A stretch of 64,000 nt of DNA from Domibacillus enclensis (GTDB lineage Bacteria > Bacillota > Bacilli > Bacillales > Domibacillaceae), in assembly GCF_900156125.1 (NCBI RefSeq), contig NZ_FTLX01000006.1:186001-250000 (forward strand), in the 5' to 3' direction. Positions 50,910 through 59,856 of this stretch are shown one piece after another. Every line of letters starts with the position of its first letter. Position 1 is the first letter of the stretch. The notes beneath the pieces were generated by a model, which did not search any database, was not told where the DNA came from, and saw only the letters and a list, made by a program, of their open reading frames with translations. The translations under genes were made by a program, and so were the position numbers.

Positions 50910-52364
50910 TTAAAGGCTGAAAAGACCGGGTGCAATGGAACGCGCGCAATGAATGCCGCTGGCGGTTGCCCCGATCGTGCCGCCGCCTGGAAAAATCGAA
51001 TCCCCGCACAGCCACAAGTTCGGCAGGCCGGAGCGGTGGGATAGGGATCCGAATAAGGCGTGATGAGCCGTTTGTGGAAAGCCGCCGACAAATCCATTTG
51101 GCCGCAGCGTATACCGCTCCCACGCTTTAGGTGCACCGGTTTCCATCGCCAGAATCGCCTGGCGGAAATCCGGATAAACGGTTTCAATTAATGACAGCAT
51201 CTTTTCCGTGAGCTCCGTTTTGTAAGCATCATACTGCTCCTTTGATTGCCAGTGTTCTGGTGCAGAATGGGTGGAAACGGTCATTGTCCGCTTGCCTGCC
51301 GCTGCCCGAAGCCGGTCATCTTTAGCGGAGATCGACATAAAGAGATGACCTCCCTCACTCATTGAATGAGCGGAGATTTGCTGAAAAAGCGGAAATGAAG
51401 CCGGAATGTGAGCGTCATCCAGTGTGAAATAAAGTGTGTGTGTCACCCATGTCGGAACGTCTGCCATTTTCCGGTGCCGTCCGGACAGTCCTTCTATAAG
51501 AGAGGGAAGCAGCTGAATGGCGCCGTTAAACACAATATGCTCTGCTCGATACTCGTTGCCGCGGTGATCTTTAGCGACCCAGCAGCGGTCTTTTTTAATG
51601 GACACAATGCGGCGGTTTTTCTTCAGTGTGCCGCCGTTTTCACGAATCGATTCGGCTAGTGTTTCGGCTGCACGGTACAAGCCGCCGTCCACGTAGTACG
51701 CGCCCTCATGATAAATATCAAGTGCGGTTGCCGCCATTAAATAAGAAACGTCACAGGAAGTGGTCTGCATGCTGTCAATCAGCTGGCCGTCCAGCAGCTG
51801 AATAAACGCCGTTTCCTGCTCGAGGCCATGTGCCTGTAGCCGGTCGAAAAGGGTCAGGCGGGCAAAAGGCGCAAGCTTCATGTGAGGTGGCCGAAGAAAA
51901 GCAGCTAAATAAGCCCACTCCCGGGTAGTCTTCGGCGGCAGGGCAGGCAGCGGCTTCATCAACGTCCGGATCACAGCAGCTGTTTTCCATAGTTCATCAT
52001 AGAAAGAGCGGATCCGGTCTGCTGCATCCGGAAAATGCCCACAGATGGAGTCGAGATGCTTGCGCCGGTCGCGAAAATACGTCATCGTCTGTCCTGGAAA
52101 ATGAAGCGTCATCACGTCATCCAGCAGGCGTACCGGCACCTGCTTGCCGAGCAGCCGGAGCACCCGGTCATGGAGGCCGCCCTGTTCAAATCCCATGCCC
52201 AGTGTGGCACCGACGGGAAACAGCGTATCGCGGCGCTGAAACTTCCCGGCACAGCCGCCCCACTCTGTTGAAGCCTCTACGACGGTCACGTCATGTCTGG
52301 TTTTCGCCAACAGCGCGGCGGCTGTTAATCCGCCGATGCCGCCGCCGATGATAAGTGTATGCAT
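50910..52364 (-). CDS. Phytoene desaturase-like FAD oxidoreductase (CrtN/CrtI family)
   Basis: A 484-residue flavoprotein. The N terminus IIGGGIGGLTAAALLAKTRHDVTVVEA is the FAD fold with the GG doublet of amine-oxidase-like enzymes, and the C-terminal LWLCGDSIFPGGGTIGATASG is the second FAD contact typical of carotenoid desaturases and isomerases (CrtI, CrtN, CrtO, CrtH). No crtB/crtM or other carotenoid gene is near, so the substrate is open. ATG at 52364 follows AGAGGTGGTTTCGT. Convergent with licT with no gap, which leaves no room for a separate terminator. Confidence 0.82.
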   Translation of the reverse strand: MHTLIIGGGIGGLTAAALLAKTRHDVTVVEASTEWGGCAGKFQRRDTLFPVGATLGMGFEQGGLHDRVLRLLGKQVPVRLLDDVMTLHFPGQTMTYFRDRRKHLDSICGHFPDAADRIRSFYDELWKTAAVIRTLMKPLPALPPKTTREWAYLAAFLRPPHMKLAPFARLTLFDRLQAHGLEQETAFIQLLDGQLIDSMQTTSCDVSYLMAATALDIYHEGAYYVDGGLYRAAETLAESIRENGGTLKKNRRIVSIKKDRCWVAKDHRGNEYRAEHIVFNGAIQLLPSLIEGLSGRHRKMADVPTWVTHTLYFTLDDAHIPASFPLFQQISAHSMSEGGHLFMSISAKDDRLRAAAGKRTMTVSTHSAPEHWQSKEQYDAYKTELTEKMLSLIETVYPDFRQAILAMETGAPKAWERYTLRPNGFVGGFPQTAHHALFGSLSHRSGLPNLWLCGDSIFPGGGTIGATASGIHCARSIAPGLFSL

Positions 52365-52445
52365 ACGAAACCACCTCTTTTCTTTAGTTTGCAGAAAGAG
52401 GATGAATCATGCAATTTTGAATTTGTTTAAAAGGAGAGCCGCTTT

Positions 52446-53021
52446 ATGAAATATGCGCTGCTTGGTGATTTGCATTCAAGTATAGAAGATACAAAGGCGG
52501 TTCTGCATCATATCCACCGCTGCGCCCCGGGTGCGGACATTATCGGTCTCGGTGACCTGTATGAATGTACCGTCGGCAAGCGCAAGGCCGAAACGATGCG
52601 GAACTGCCCGGTGGAAAAAGCCGCCATCCGGTCGGAAGCGTTTGATCAGCTGTTGACGTTTCCGTCTGTGCGGGGCAATCAGGAAGAACGAATTATGAAG
52701 GTAACCGGAACAAATGAGTTCAGCAAGCTGCCGGAGAAAATGATCATTGATGGGGCAGTCCTCATTCACGGCCATCAATGGAAGTGGACGGCGGACTGGC
52801 TGCCTCTTGTACCGAAAATCGATCCGCCACTCCTGTTTTTCGGCCACAGTCATGAAGCAGCGCTATACCGAAAAAAGAACCGGCTGCCGTTTGAATACGG
52901 AAAACCGGTTGTGTTAAAGAAAAAGCGTTATGCTATTAACGCGGGCGCCGTCTGGGGCTCGCGTGAATGGGTGCTGTACGACGCAGCGGCCCGGACGGTC
53001 ACGTTTATGAAAGCCGATTGA
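52446..53021 (+). CDS. Metallophosphoesterase (calcineurin-like)
   Basis: A 191-residue single-domain metallophosphoesterase. All metal-binding motifs are present: LLGDLHSS (D-x-H), GLGDLYEC (GDxx), VRGNQEE (GN, with Q in place of the usual H), LIHGHQW and FFGHSHEA. It probably hydrolyses a phosphodiester or phosphate ester; the substrate is unknown. ATG at 52446 behind AAAGGAGAGCCGCTTT. Divergent from the flavoprotein gene and abutting the AEC transporter gene at its end. Confidence 0.87.
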   Translation: MKYALLGDLHSSIEDTKAVLHHIHRCAPGADIIGLGDLYECTVGKRKAETMRNCPVEKAAIRSEAFDQLLTFPSVRGNQEERIMKVTGTNEFSKLPEKMIIDGAVLIHGHQWKWTADWLPLVPKIDPPLLFFGHSHEAALYRKKNRLPFEYGKPVVLKKKRYAINAGAVWGSREWVLYDAAARTVTFMKAD

Positions 53022-53927
53022 TTAAACGCCGAGAAAAAACAGCACGAGCGGAATCGTTAAAATGCTCAAAATCGTCGTAATCAATGTTGTAAACGAAACG
53101 AGGTCCGGCTCTGTGCCGAATTGAATCGCAAACATTGTCGTGTTCGCTGCAGCCGGCATCGCCGCCAGTAAAATCATGACGTCCCGCAGCAGGTCATTGA
53201 CTGGAAGAAACGAAACGATCACAACGGCAAGAAGCGGAGAAACAGCCATGCGGATGACCGCGACGGCATTCACATATTTGTACGCGACTCGTTTTGTCGC
53301 GATTACCGCCAGCTGCATGCCAAGCACAATCATGACAGTCGGGATCGATGCATCGGCGACAAGGCTGATCGCGTCCATAAAGGTAGGCGGGATGTTAATG
53401 TGCAGCAGCTGCAGGACGACACCGAGAATCGCGCCATGCAGCACCGGCATCCGGATCACCCGCTGCAGCGACTGCTTCAGTGTCGTTTCTTCTTCGCCGC
53501 CGAATGACGCAGCAAACAAGCCGATTGTATTCATTAAAAAGGCCTGAAACACCATAATAATAACCGCATAATCAAATCCTGCAGCGCCAAAAGCGAACAG
53601 GACAACCGGTGCGCCGTAGTTGCCGCTGTTCATAAACACGCCGCCGAGAATCATTGCCGCCATTTTTTGGCGGGTCGCTTTCATCAATAAACCGGTGATT
53701 AGAACAATGACGATTAAAGAAAAAGATAAAATAAGACAGAAAGCTATTATGTATACATATTCCATGGTCAATTCATTTGCATAAAAGGTTCTAAACGCCA
53801 AAAAAGGTGACATTAAGTAAAGAGCCGCCATTGAAATCGATCGAATATCGAACCCGATCCACTTCTGTCCGATGTACCCGGTGAAAAAAATAAGAAAAGC
53901 CGGCAGAACAATCATTAATAAGTCCAA
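53022..53927 (-). CDS. AEC-family transporter (auxin efflux carrier-like)
   Basis: A 301-residue membrane protein with about 10 helices. LVLPAFLIFFTGYIG-like start, GGVFMNSGNYGAPVVLFAFG in the middle (N-x-G-N-x-G signature) and AAMPAAANTTMFAIQFG near the end are typical of the AEC family, which exports or imports small organic acids such as malate or malonate. The start is TTG at 53927 with GGAG about 12 bp upstream, or the ATG four codons later. Single gene; its stop abuts that of the phosphoesterase gene. Confidence 0.84.
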   Translation of the reverse strand: MDLLMIVLPAFLIFFTGYIGQKWIGFDIRSISMAALYLMSPFLAFRTFYANELTMEYVYIIAFCLILSFSLIVIVLITGLLMKATRQKMAAMILGGVFMNSGNYGAPVVLFAFGAAGFDYAVIIMVFQAFLMNTIGLFAASFGGEEETTLKQSLQRVIRMPVLHGAILGVVLQLLHINIPPTFMDAISLVADASIPTVMIVLGMQLAVIATKRVAYKYVNAVAVIRMAVSPLLAVVIVSFLPVNDLLRDVMILLAAMPAAANTTMFAIQFGTEPDLVSFTTLITTILSILTIPLVLFFLGV

Positions 53928-54090
53928 AAAGGTTTCATCTCCATCTCCAATGAATCTCTTCTCCTCATCATATCAAACTTTTTCAAGACAAAACAGACGG
54001 ATTTCCAGTTATTTCTATAGTCGGATTGATTTATTTCGTGTACAATACATCATGTTGTTTTTTTAGGAATAGAAACAAATTATCTGAAAA

Positions 54091-54106
54091 AACCGACTAG
54101 TCGGTT
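54091..54106. promoter_or_regulatory. Perfect 16-bp palindrome, TetR-type operator candidate
   Basis: AACCGACTAGTCGGTT is a perfect palindrome just before the ribosome site of the acetate transporter gene (start at 54129). The ACCGACnnGTCGGT form is common among operators of TetR/AcrR-family repressors. No such regulator is encoded near by, so it would have to act from elsewhere. The remaining part of 53928-54128 shows only a possible -10 box (TACAAT, about 54041). Confidence 0.6.
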
Positions 54107-54128
54107 AAAAATAGAGCTGGAGGAACGT

Positions 54129-54776
54129 ATGAACGAAACAAAAGAAGTAAAAGTAGTAACGGCTGATCCGTCGGCGATTGGCTTGTTTGGTTTGGCGATG
54201 GTCACACTGGTTGCCTCGTCTCAAAAGCTTGGATGGACGGAAGGCTTGTCATTAGTCATTCCGTGGGCGATTTTCCTGGGCGGCATCGCTCAGTTTTATG
54301 CGTCGATTCTGGATGCCAAGCTGAATAATACATTTGGTGCAACGGCCTTTGCGGCGTACGGCCTTTTCTGGATGGGCGTCAGCATGTCCTGGCTGATGAA
54401 CCTGGGCGTGTTTGGCCAAATTCTGCAGTCCAATGCCGATATGCATCAGCTCGGCTTTGCGTTCATTGGCTATCTTATTTTCACTGTATTTATGACGATC
54501 GGTGCACTGGAAACTAATAAAGTATTGTTTATCATTTTCTTTTTGATCGACTTCTTGTTTATCGGGCTGTCACTAAGTTCGCTCGGCATCATGGAGCACG
54601 CCATGCATCAGCTGGCCGCGTATTCCGAGCTGCTCATTTCTTTGTTCTCGTTTTACGGAGCAGCTGCAGCGGTATTAAACAAACACTTCGGACGTGAATT
54701 CCTGCCGGTTGGCAAGCCGTTCGGCATCATTCGCAAAGGCTCTGCCCGAAAGGCACCGTCTAAACGGGTGATCTAA
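54129..54776 (+). CDS. Acetate uptake transporter (GPR1/FUN34/SatP family)
   Basis: A 215-residue membrane protein with six helices. DPSAIGLFGLAMVTLVASSQKLG contains the family NPAPLGL-like motif in altered form, followed by GGIAQFYASILDAKLNNTFGATAF, the conserved hexameric-channel region. The family transports acetate and succinate with protons. Acetate is the end product of ethanolamine breakdown in this host, but the gene lies 15 kb from the eut locus. ATG at 54129 behind GCTGGAGGAACGT. Own terminator at 54788. Confidence 0.9.
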   Translation: MNETKEVKVVTADPSAIGLFGLAMVTLVASSQKLGWTEGLSLVIPWAIFLGGIAQFYASILDAKLNNTFGATAFAAYGLFWMGVSMSWLMNLGVFGQILQSNADMHQLGFAFIGYLIFTVFMTIGALETNKVLFIIFFLIDFLFIGLSLSSLGIMEHAMHQLAAYSELLISLFSFYGAAAAVLNKHFGREFLPVGKPFGIIRKGSARKAPSKRVI

Positions 54777-54787
54777 CAAAATGCTTT

Positions 54788-54817
54788 GCCCGCCATTAAA
54801 CCGGCGGGCTTTTTTTT
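54788..54817 (+). terminator. Terminator after the acetate transporter gene
   Basis: GCCCGCC / GGCGGGC stem, 8-nt loop, then eight T residues. Confidence 0.88.
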
Positions 54818-54869
54818 GCAGAGAGAAAGGGCTATAATGGGGGCATTGAGAAGGAATGGGGTGATTCGG

Positions 54870-55631
54870 ATGGATGCGTTGATGGAAAAGCAGTATGACA
54901 TCATGGACGTCAGCCTGCTTGCGGGGAAGATTATGCTAGAAAGCGGCGCGGAAACGTACCGGGTGGAAGACACAATGATGCGGATCGCCCTGTCGTATGG
55001 CATTGAGGAGTCACACAGCTTTGTGACGCCGACGGGCATTATGTTTTCCATTGAAACCGATGAGCCGACAAAAACGAAATTAATGAGAATTTCCAGCCGG
55101 ACCACGGATTTATATAAGGTGAGCGCAGTAAACGCCATTTCAAGGCGGATCAGCGCAGGAGAATTGACCATTTCAGCCGCTTATAAGGAGCTGAAGTCGA
55201 TTCAAAAAGCACCGATGTTTTTTTCATTTCTCATTCAAATTGCAGCGGCGGCTTCAACGAGCGGCTGTTTTGTTATTTTGCTGAAGGGATCATGGGACAA
55301 TGTCCTCCCGGCGATGCTGGCTGGCGCTCTCGCTTACTTTCTTGTGCTGAAAGTGGCAGATATTGTGCCAACGATGTTTTTCTCGGAATTTATTGCGGCG
55401 CTGGCTGGTGGTGCAACGGCGTACTTTCTTTTTTCGCTCGGCTTTGGCAGCGACCTGGACCGGATCATCGTGGGCACGCTCATTCCGCTAGTGCCGGGCT
55501 TGCTCATTACGAACGCCGTCCGTGATTTGATGGCGGGTCATTTTATATCCGGTCTGGCCAAAGGAGCAGAAGCACTTTTGACGGCGCTCGCCATCGGAAC
55601 CGGCATCGCGGTTGTCATGACGCTTATTTAA
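54870..55631 (+). CDS. ThrE-like threonine/serine exporter, N-terminal-domain protein
   Basis: A 253-residue protein of the ThrE (DUF1212) family. Residues 1-110 are a cytoplasmic domain (LLAGKIMLESGAETYRVEDTM, FVTPTGIMFSI), then about five helices, including GTLIPLVPGLLITNAVRDLMAG. In Bacillus the exporter is split in two genes; the second half follows 15 bp later. The pair exports threonine/serine in Corynebacterium; the substrate here is inferred. ATG at 54870; ATG at 54837 is in frame, but lies within the -10 region TATAAT (54834-54839). Confidence 0.85.
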   Translation: MDALMEKQYDIMDVSLLAGKIMLESGAETYRVEDTMMRIALSYGIEESHSFVTPTGIMFSIETDEPTKTKLMRISSRTTDLYKVSAVNAISRRISAGELTISAAYKELKSIQKAPMFFSFLIQIAAAASTSGCFVILLKGSWDNVLPAMLAGALAYFLVLKVADIVPTMFFSEFIAALAGGATAYFLFSLGFGSDLDRIIVGTLIPLVPGLLITNAVRDLMAGHFISGLAKGAEALLTALAIGTGIAVVMTLI

Positions 55632-55646
55632 CAGGGAGGTGCAGGC

Positions 55647-56090
55647 GTGACCATTATAACCAATATGCTGTTCAGCTTTTTAGCGGCGGCAAGCTTCGGG
55701 ATTATGTTTAACGTGCCGAAAAGCCTGCTGCTTAAATGTGGAACCGTCGGCATGGCCGGCTGGATGGTCTATTATTTTTTATCTGAAAATCAAGTCGATC
55801 CGCTGCTTTCAACAGTTGCGGCGGCGTTTACCATTGCGTTGATTGGCCATATATATGCACGAGTGTATAAAACGCCAGTTATTATTTTTACGATCGCCGG
55901 CATTATTCCGCTCGTCCCGGGAGGCACTGCGTACCGGGCGATGCGCTCCTTTGTCCAAAATGATTACAACACAGCGATCAATTTGGCTGCCAAGGCATTT
56001 ATGATTTCAGGCTCGATTGCACTCGGCTTGATTTTATCCGACGTCCTTTACCAGCTGATTCTCAGAAGAAAAGTGCCTGCTTCAAAGTAA
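55647..56090 (+). CDS. ThrE-like threonine/serine exporter, second subunit (YjjB/DUF3815)
   Basis: A 147-residue membrane protein with four to five helices: AASFGIMFNVPKSLLLKCGTVGM and FTIAGIIPLVPGGTAYRAMRSF are the marks of the YjjB half of ThrE. It works with the preceding gene product as a split exporter. Start GTG at 55647 behind AGGGAGGTGCAGGC. Followed after 23 bp by an EamA transporter, probably the same transcript. Confidence 0.87.
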   Translation: MTIITNMLFSFLAAASFGIMFNVPKSLLLKCGTVGMAGWMVYYFLSENQVDPLLSTVAAAFTIALIGHIYARVYKTPVIIFTIAGIIPLVPGGTAYRAMRSFVQNDYNTAINLAAKAFMISGSIALGLILSDVLYQLILRRKVPASK

Positions 56091-56113
56091 CAGGCAAAGA
56101 AAGAAGGGGCATT

Positions 56114-57037
56114 TTGCAAAAAGTAAAACCATATTTACTGCTGATCCTGGTCATGATGATCTGGGGCTTTAATGTGCCGCTGATCAAAATACTGGTGACG
56201 GCATTTGAACCGGTGACCATTACCGCTTTTCGTATTTTCACAGCGTCGCTCGTTGTTTTTCTCATTCTGTGGAAAATGGGCAAGGTGCACTGGCCGGCCA
56301 TTTACCACTGGAAATTTATTTTAGGCGGCGGCCTGTTTAACGTCTTTTTTCATCATTTATTTTTAGGGCTTGGTGCCGCTGGAACAAGCGCCGTCCATAC
56401 TGGCATCATCCTCGGGCTCGGTCCGATTTTAACCGCCTTAATGGCGGTCCTGATCTTCAGACGGGGCATTTCCGTAATCCGCGTGCTTGGTTTTATTACC
56501 GGGACGGCCGGCGTTCTTGTCACCGTACTCGGCGGCGGCGCCGGGTTAAGCGGGTTTGTTATTGGAGACCTGTACATCTTTTTATCCATTTCGGCACAGG
56601 CCTTCAGCTTTATTCTCGTCAGCCGGGCTGCACGCGACATGGACCCGCTGCTTTTAACAGGCTATATGCAGCTGTTCGGTTCATTCGGCTTGTTAATCGC
56701 CAGCTTCTTCATGGAGCCGGCCGGGCTTTCTTCGCTGCGAAACGTCAATATGATGATGGTTGTCGTTTTTATTTTGTCTGCCGTTGGTGCAACAGCCATC
56801 GGCCACCTCGTTTACAATAATACAATTACAAAAATTGGCCCGGCGGAAGCGGCGATTTTCTTAAACTTAAACACGTTTTTTTCCATTGTCGGCTCTGCAG
56901 TTATTCTCGGTGAACCGATTTATTATTACCACTGGCTCGGGCTGCTTCTCATCGTACCCGGTGTGCTGATGGGGTCAGGGGCGCTGGAAGAACTGATTCG
57001 CAAGCGCAGGAGAACGGCAAACCATGCTGCAAAATAA
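56114..57037 (+). CDS. EamA/DMT-family transporter
   Basis: A 307-residue membrane protein with ten helices in two EamA repeats (LLILVMMIWGFNVPLIKILV; later YMQLFGSFGLLIASFFMEP and GEPIYYYHWLGLLLIVPGV). The family exports amino acids and other metabolites; position behind the ThrE pair fits an export role, the substrate is not known. Start TTG at 56114 behind AAAGAAGGGGCATT. A terminator follows at 57047. Confidence 0.88.
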   Translation: MQKVKPYLLLILVMMIWGFNVPLIKILVTAFEPVTITAFRIFTASLVVFLILWKMGKVHWPAIYHWKFILGGGLFNVFFHHLFLGLGAAGTSAVHTGIILGLGPILTALMAVLIFRRGISVIRVLGFITGTAGVLVTVLGGGAGLSGFVIGDLYIFLSISAQAFSFILVSRAARDMDPLLLTGYMQLFGSFGLLIASFFMEPAGLSSLRNVNMMMVVVFILSAVGATAIGHLVYNNTITKIGPAEAAIFLNLNTFFSIVGSAVILGEPIYYYHWLGLLLIVPGVLMGSGALEELIRKRRRTANHAAK

Positions 57038-57046
57038 ACATAAAAG

Positions 57047-57077
57047 AAAAAAGCCAGACAAAAAGTTTGGCTTTTTT
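57047..57077 (+). terminator. Terminator after the EamA gene
   Basis: AAAAAAGCCA and TTGGCTTTTTT form a short hairpin with T-run, about 10 bp after the stop. Confidence 0.78.
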
Positions 57078-57161
57078 CAATAAAGCTTTGAATTCAAAAC
57101 AATCTCTCTATATAATGTATTCCAAACGACTGCAAGAAAAGGCTTTTCATAACCGATTTTA

Positions 57162-57175
57162 TGTAAGCGTTATCT
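57162..57175 (+). promoter_or_regulatory. Probable cre site before the sugar-sensing kinase gene
   Basis: TGTAAGCGTTATCT matches the cre consensus in 13 of 14 positions (last base T instead of A). It lies 88 bp before the kinase gene of a sugar-uptake cluster, where CcpA control is expected. Confidence 0.55.
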
Positions 57176-57262
57176 ATTGAGAGCCTTCCTTTATCATTCG
57201 CTGATGGAAGAATTTCTTTTTACAGTTTGTTGTTCGGATAAACTATCAAGCGGGGGAATAAA

Positions 57263-58999
57263 ATGAAAAAGCGATTTTTTGAGCGGTATAACACGCTTCG
57301 AAATCAAATATTGATCCTGTTTGTTGCCGTGATGAGCATTGTGCTCCTGTTCGTCGGGCTTGTCACGTTCCAGCTCGTCTCGGATTTAATCAAGGACAAT
57401 GCTGAAGCGCAGATGAAGCAGACAGCGGTGGAGGCAGCCGGCCGGATTGATTCGCTGTACGATCAAATTAATTTAATCAGTAAACAGGCCGCCACTAATA
57501 CGATGGTGCAGCAGGTGCTGGAAAATGAGCAGGACGGGGTTCCGGTTTTGTTTCAAGAGCGCCAGCAGCTGATCCAGCATATGAATGAACTGCTAGCTTA
57601 CTCGAATGGCATTACGTCCGTGGAGCTTTACACAAATGAGGACAAGCAAATCATTCCACTCGGGCGGAGCGGGACAGGTGCTGTATTGAAGTCAAACTGG
57701 AAGCAGAAGGCGGATGAAAACAAAGGCAGCCTTGTCTGGATTGGCGAAGATTCAAGCAGTCCGTATGATTATTTGGCCATTCGCCGGGTCAACCTGCTGA
57801 ATGATTCGTTTGAAGGCGGCGGATATTTACTCATCAAAGTCGCTAAAAATTATTTTCAGCTTGTGGAAAAGTCAACGCAAACAAAAGGCTATATGGTGCT
57901 GTTGGACCAAACCGAACAAATTATTTCATCAAATTATACCGATACGTCCACAGCGTTAACGATTGTCCCCGATAAAAAAGAAGGGTACATGGAGGCAGAG
58001 CAGTACTCCGCTTTAACGGGGTGGCGGCTGATGGTTTTTACACCCGAAACGATCGTGATGGAAGGGATGTCAGTGGTCCGTTCGGCCGTTTTGATCTCAG
58101 GCTTTATTGGATTCCTGTTATTTTTCGTTTTATCGTACTTTATGTCTACTGTCGTAACGAAGCCGATCTTTCAATTAATGCGTACGATGAAAAGAGGAAG
58201 AAAAGGCAAGCTTTCTTTGCAGCCTCTCAGCTCATCCACGATTGAGATTAACGAATTAAACAAAACGTACAATCAAATGGCGGGGGAAATTAATCACTTA
58301 ATTCAAGTCGTTTACGAAAAGGAGCTGCTCCGGAGCAAAACGGAATTAAAAGCGCTCCAGTCGCAAATCAATCCTCACTTTTTGTTTAATACATTAAACG
58401 CGCTTTACTGGGCGCTAGAGGAAAAGGATGAGGAGCTGGCAGAACAGGTTATTGCCATGTCGGAACTGTTCCGTTATACAATTGAAACAGACGAATGGGT
58501 GACGGTGAATCAGGAAATCCAGCACATCGAACGGTATATGCAGCTGATGAAGCTGCGGATTGGCAGCCGCTTTTCCTGGGAAATAAATGTGCCTGAGCCT
58601 CTGTTGCATGTCAGAATGCCGAAGCTGTTAATTCAGCCGCTCGTAGAAAACGCCTTAATTCACGGTGTAGCAAAGAAAACTGGAAACGGCCATGTGTCCG
58701 TTGATTTAAAAGCAGTGGATGCCTTTATTCATGTGACGGTCGCAGACAACGGGATGGGAATGAAAGCGGAGCAGGTGAAAAAAGTGATGGAAGCGATTCA
58801 AACCGAAACGATGGAATCGCTAAAAGGAAATGGCATTGCCATGATTAACGTAAACAAGCGTCTTCAGTTGTATTATCCAGCACATACAGAAGCGAATTTA
58901 CGCATATCGAGCATTTACGGACAAGGCACAGTATGTACGTTTGAACTGCCAGTGAAAGAGGGGGAGCAGCTTGTACAAAAAGACAATTCTGTTAGTTGA
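57263..58999 (+). CDS. Membrane sensor histidine kinase, YesM type
   Basis: A 578-residue kinase: first helix at about 15-40, extracellular sensor domain to about 275, second helix (VLISGFIGFLLFFVLSYFM), HAMP-like region, His_kinase domain with QSQINPHFLFNTLNALYWALEE and HATPase_c (LLIQPLVENALIHG, DNGMGM). The histidine in NPHFLFN is the phosphorylation site. Such kinases detect sugars or oligosaccharides, often through a binding protein. ATG at 57263 behind AAGCGGGGGAATAAA. It overlaps the response-regulator gene by 29 bp. Confidence 0.92.
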   Translation: MKKRFFERYNTLRNQILILFVAVMSIVLLFVGLVTFQLVSDLIKDNAEAQMKQTAVEAAGRIDSLYDQINLISKQAATNTMVQQVLENEQDGVPVLFQERQQLIQHMNELLAYSNGITSVELYTNEDKQIIPLGRSGTGAVLKSNWKQKADENKGSLVWIGEDSSSPYDYLAIRRVNLLNDSFEGGGYLLIKVAKNYFQLVEKSTQTKGYMVLLDQTEQIISSNYTDTSTALTIVPDKKEGYMEAEQYSALTGWRLMVFTPETIVMEGMSVVRSAVLISGFIGFLLFFVLSYFMSTVVTKPIFQLMRTMKRGRKGKLSLQPLSSSTIEINELNKTYNQMAGEINHLIQVVYEKELLRSKTELKALQSQINPHFLFNTLNALYWALEEKDEELAEQVIAMSELFRYTIETDEWVTVNQEIQHIERYMQLMKLRIGSRFSWEINVPEPLLHVRMPKLLIQPLVENALIHGVAKKTGNGHVSVDLKAVDAFIHVTVADNGMGMKAEQVKKVMEAIQTETMESLKGNGIAMINVNKRLQLYYPAHTEANLRISSIYGQGTVCTFELPVKEGEQLVQKDNSVS

Positions 59000-59738
59000 T
59001 GACGAGCCAAATACGAGACGAGGCATTACGAAAACATTGGAGAGCTGGTCAGAAGGGCGATTTTCCATTTTAAGCGCTGAAAATGGACGGGAAGCTCTTG
59101 ATTATGCGAAGCAGTATCGGATTCACTTGCTGGTAACGGACATTTCAATGCCTGAAATGGATGGTCTTGAGTTGTTGCGGTCACTGAAGGCGGAACAGCA
59201 AAGTCTGGTGGCGGTTGTCCTGTCAGCTTATTCAGAATTTGACTATGCGCAGGAAGCACTGCGGCTCGGGGTCGTGAATTATTTACTGAAGCCTGCAAGC
59301 AAGCGCATGCTCATTGAAGCGGTAGAAGAAGCTCTTCAAATCGAGGAAGAACGGACAAAAGTAAAGACGATCACCCGGATTGCCGATGCCAGGCTGATGG
59401 ATGTACAGGAAAAGACGCTTGCCGCCGGACCGGTTAAGCAGGCAATGCACTATATCGATCAGCATATTGAACATCCGCTGAGCTTAAAGGAAGTGGCTGA
59501 GCATGTTCATTTAAACCCAAACTATTTCAGTATGCTGTTTAAAGAGCAGGCTAACATGACTTTCAGCGAGTACGTGACACGCGCACGCCTGCAAGAAGCG
59601 AAAAGCCTGCTGATTAAAACAAACCTTTCCATTGAGGAAGTGGCGGAGCGCGTCGGCTACAGCACCTCTAAATACTTTATTAAAATCTTCAAAGAATTTG
59701 AAGGAATTACGCCAAGTAAATACAAAAAAGTAAAGTAA
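58971..59738 (+). CDS. Response regulator with AraC-type DNA-binding domain, YesN type
   Basis: A 255-residue regulator. Receiver domain with acidic pocket VDDEPN and phospho-Asp in LLVTDISMPEMDG; C-terminal AraC/XylS domain (about 155-255) with two helix-turn-helix units (SLKEVAEHVHLNPNYFSMLFKE and SIEEVAERVGYSTSKYFIKIFK). It is shorter than many YesN proteins, lacking the long middle part. It would activate the transport and xylosidase genes that follow. Start is TTG at 58971 behind AGAGGGGGAGCAGC. Confidence 0.92.
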   Translation: MYKKTILLVDDEPNTRRGITKTLESWSEGRFSILSAENGREALDYAKQYRIHLLVTDISMPEMDGLELLRSLKAEQQSLVAVVLSAYSEFDYAQEALRLGVVNYLLKPASKRMLIEAVEEALQIEEERTKVKTITRIADARLMDVQEKTLAAGPVKQAMHYIDQHIEHPLSLKEVAEHVHLNPNYFSMLFKEQANMTFSEYVTRARLQEAKSLLIKTNLSIEEVAERVGYSTSKYFIKIFKEFEGITPSKYKKVK

Positions 59739-59856
59739 GCGCTTATCTTAAAAAAAGAGAATTTTTGCTGAATTCTGTTACCTTACCCGCTCTCGGCTTA
59801 GATGATACTATTTGAAGTGTAGTCATCATCTATCGCAAAAAGAGGGGGTATTTATT

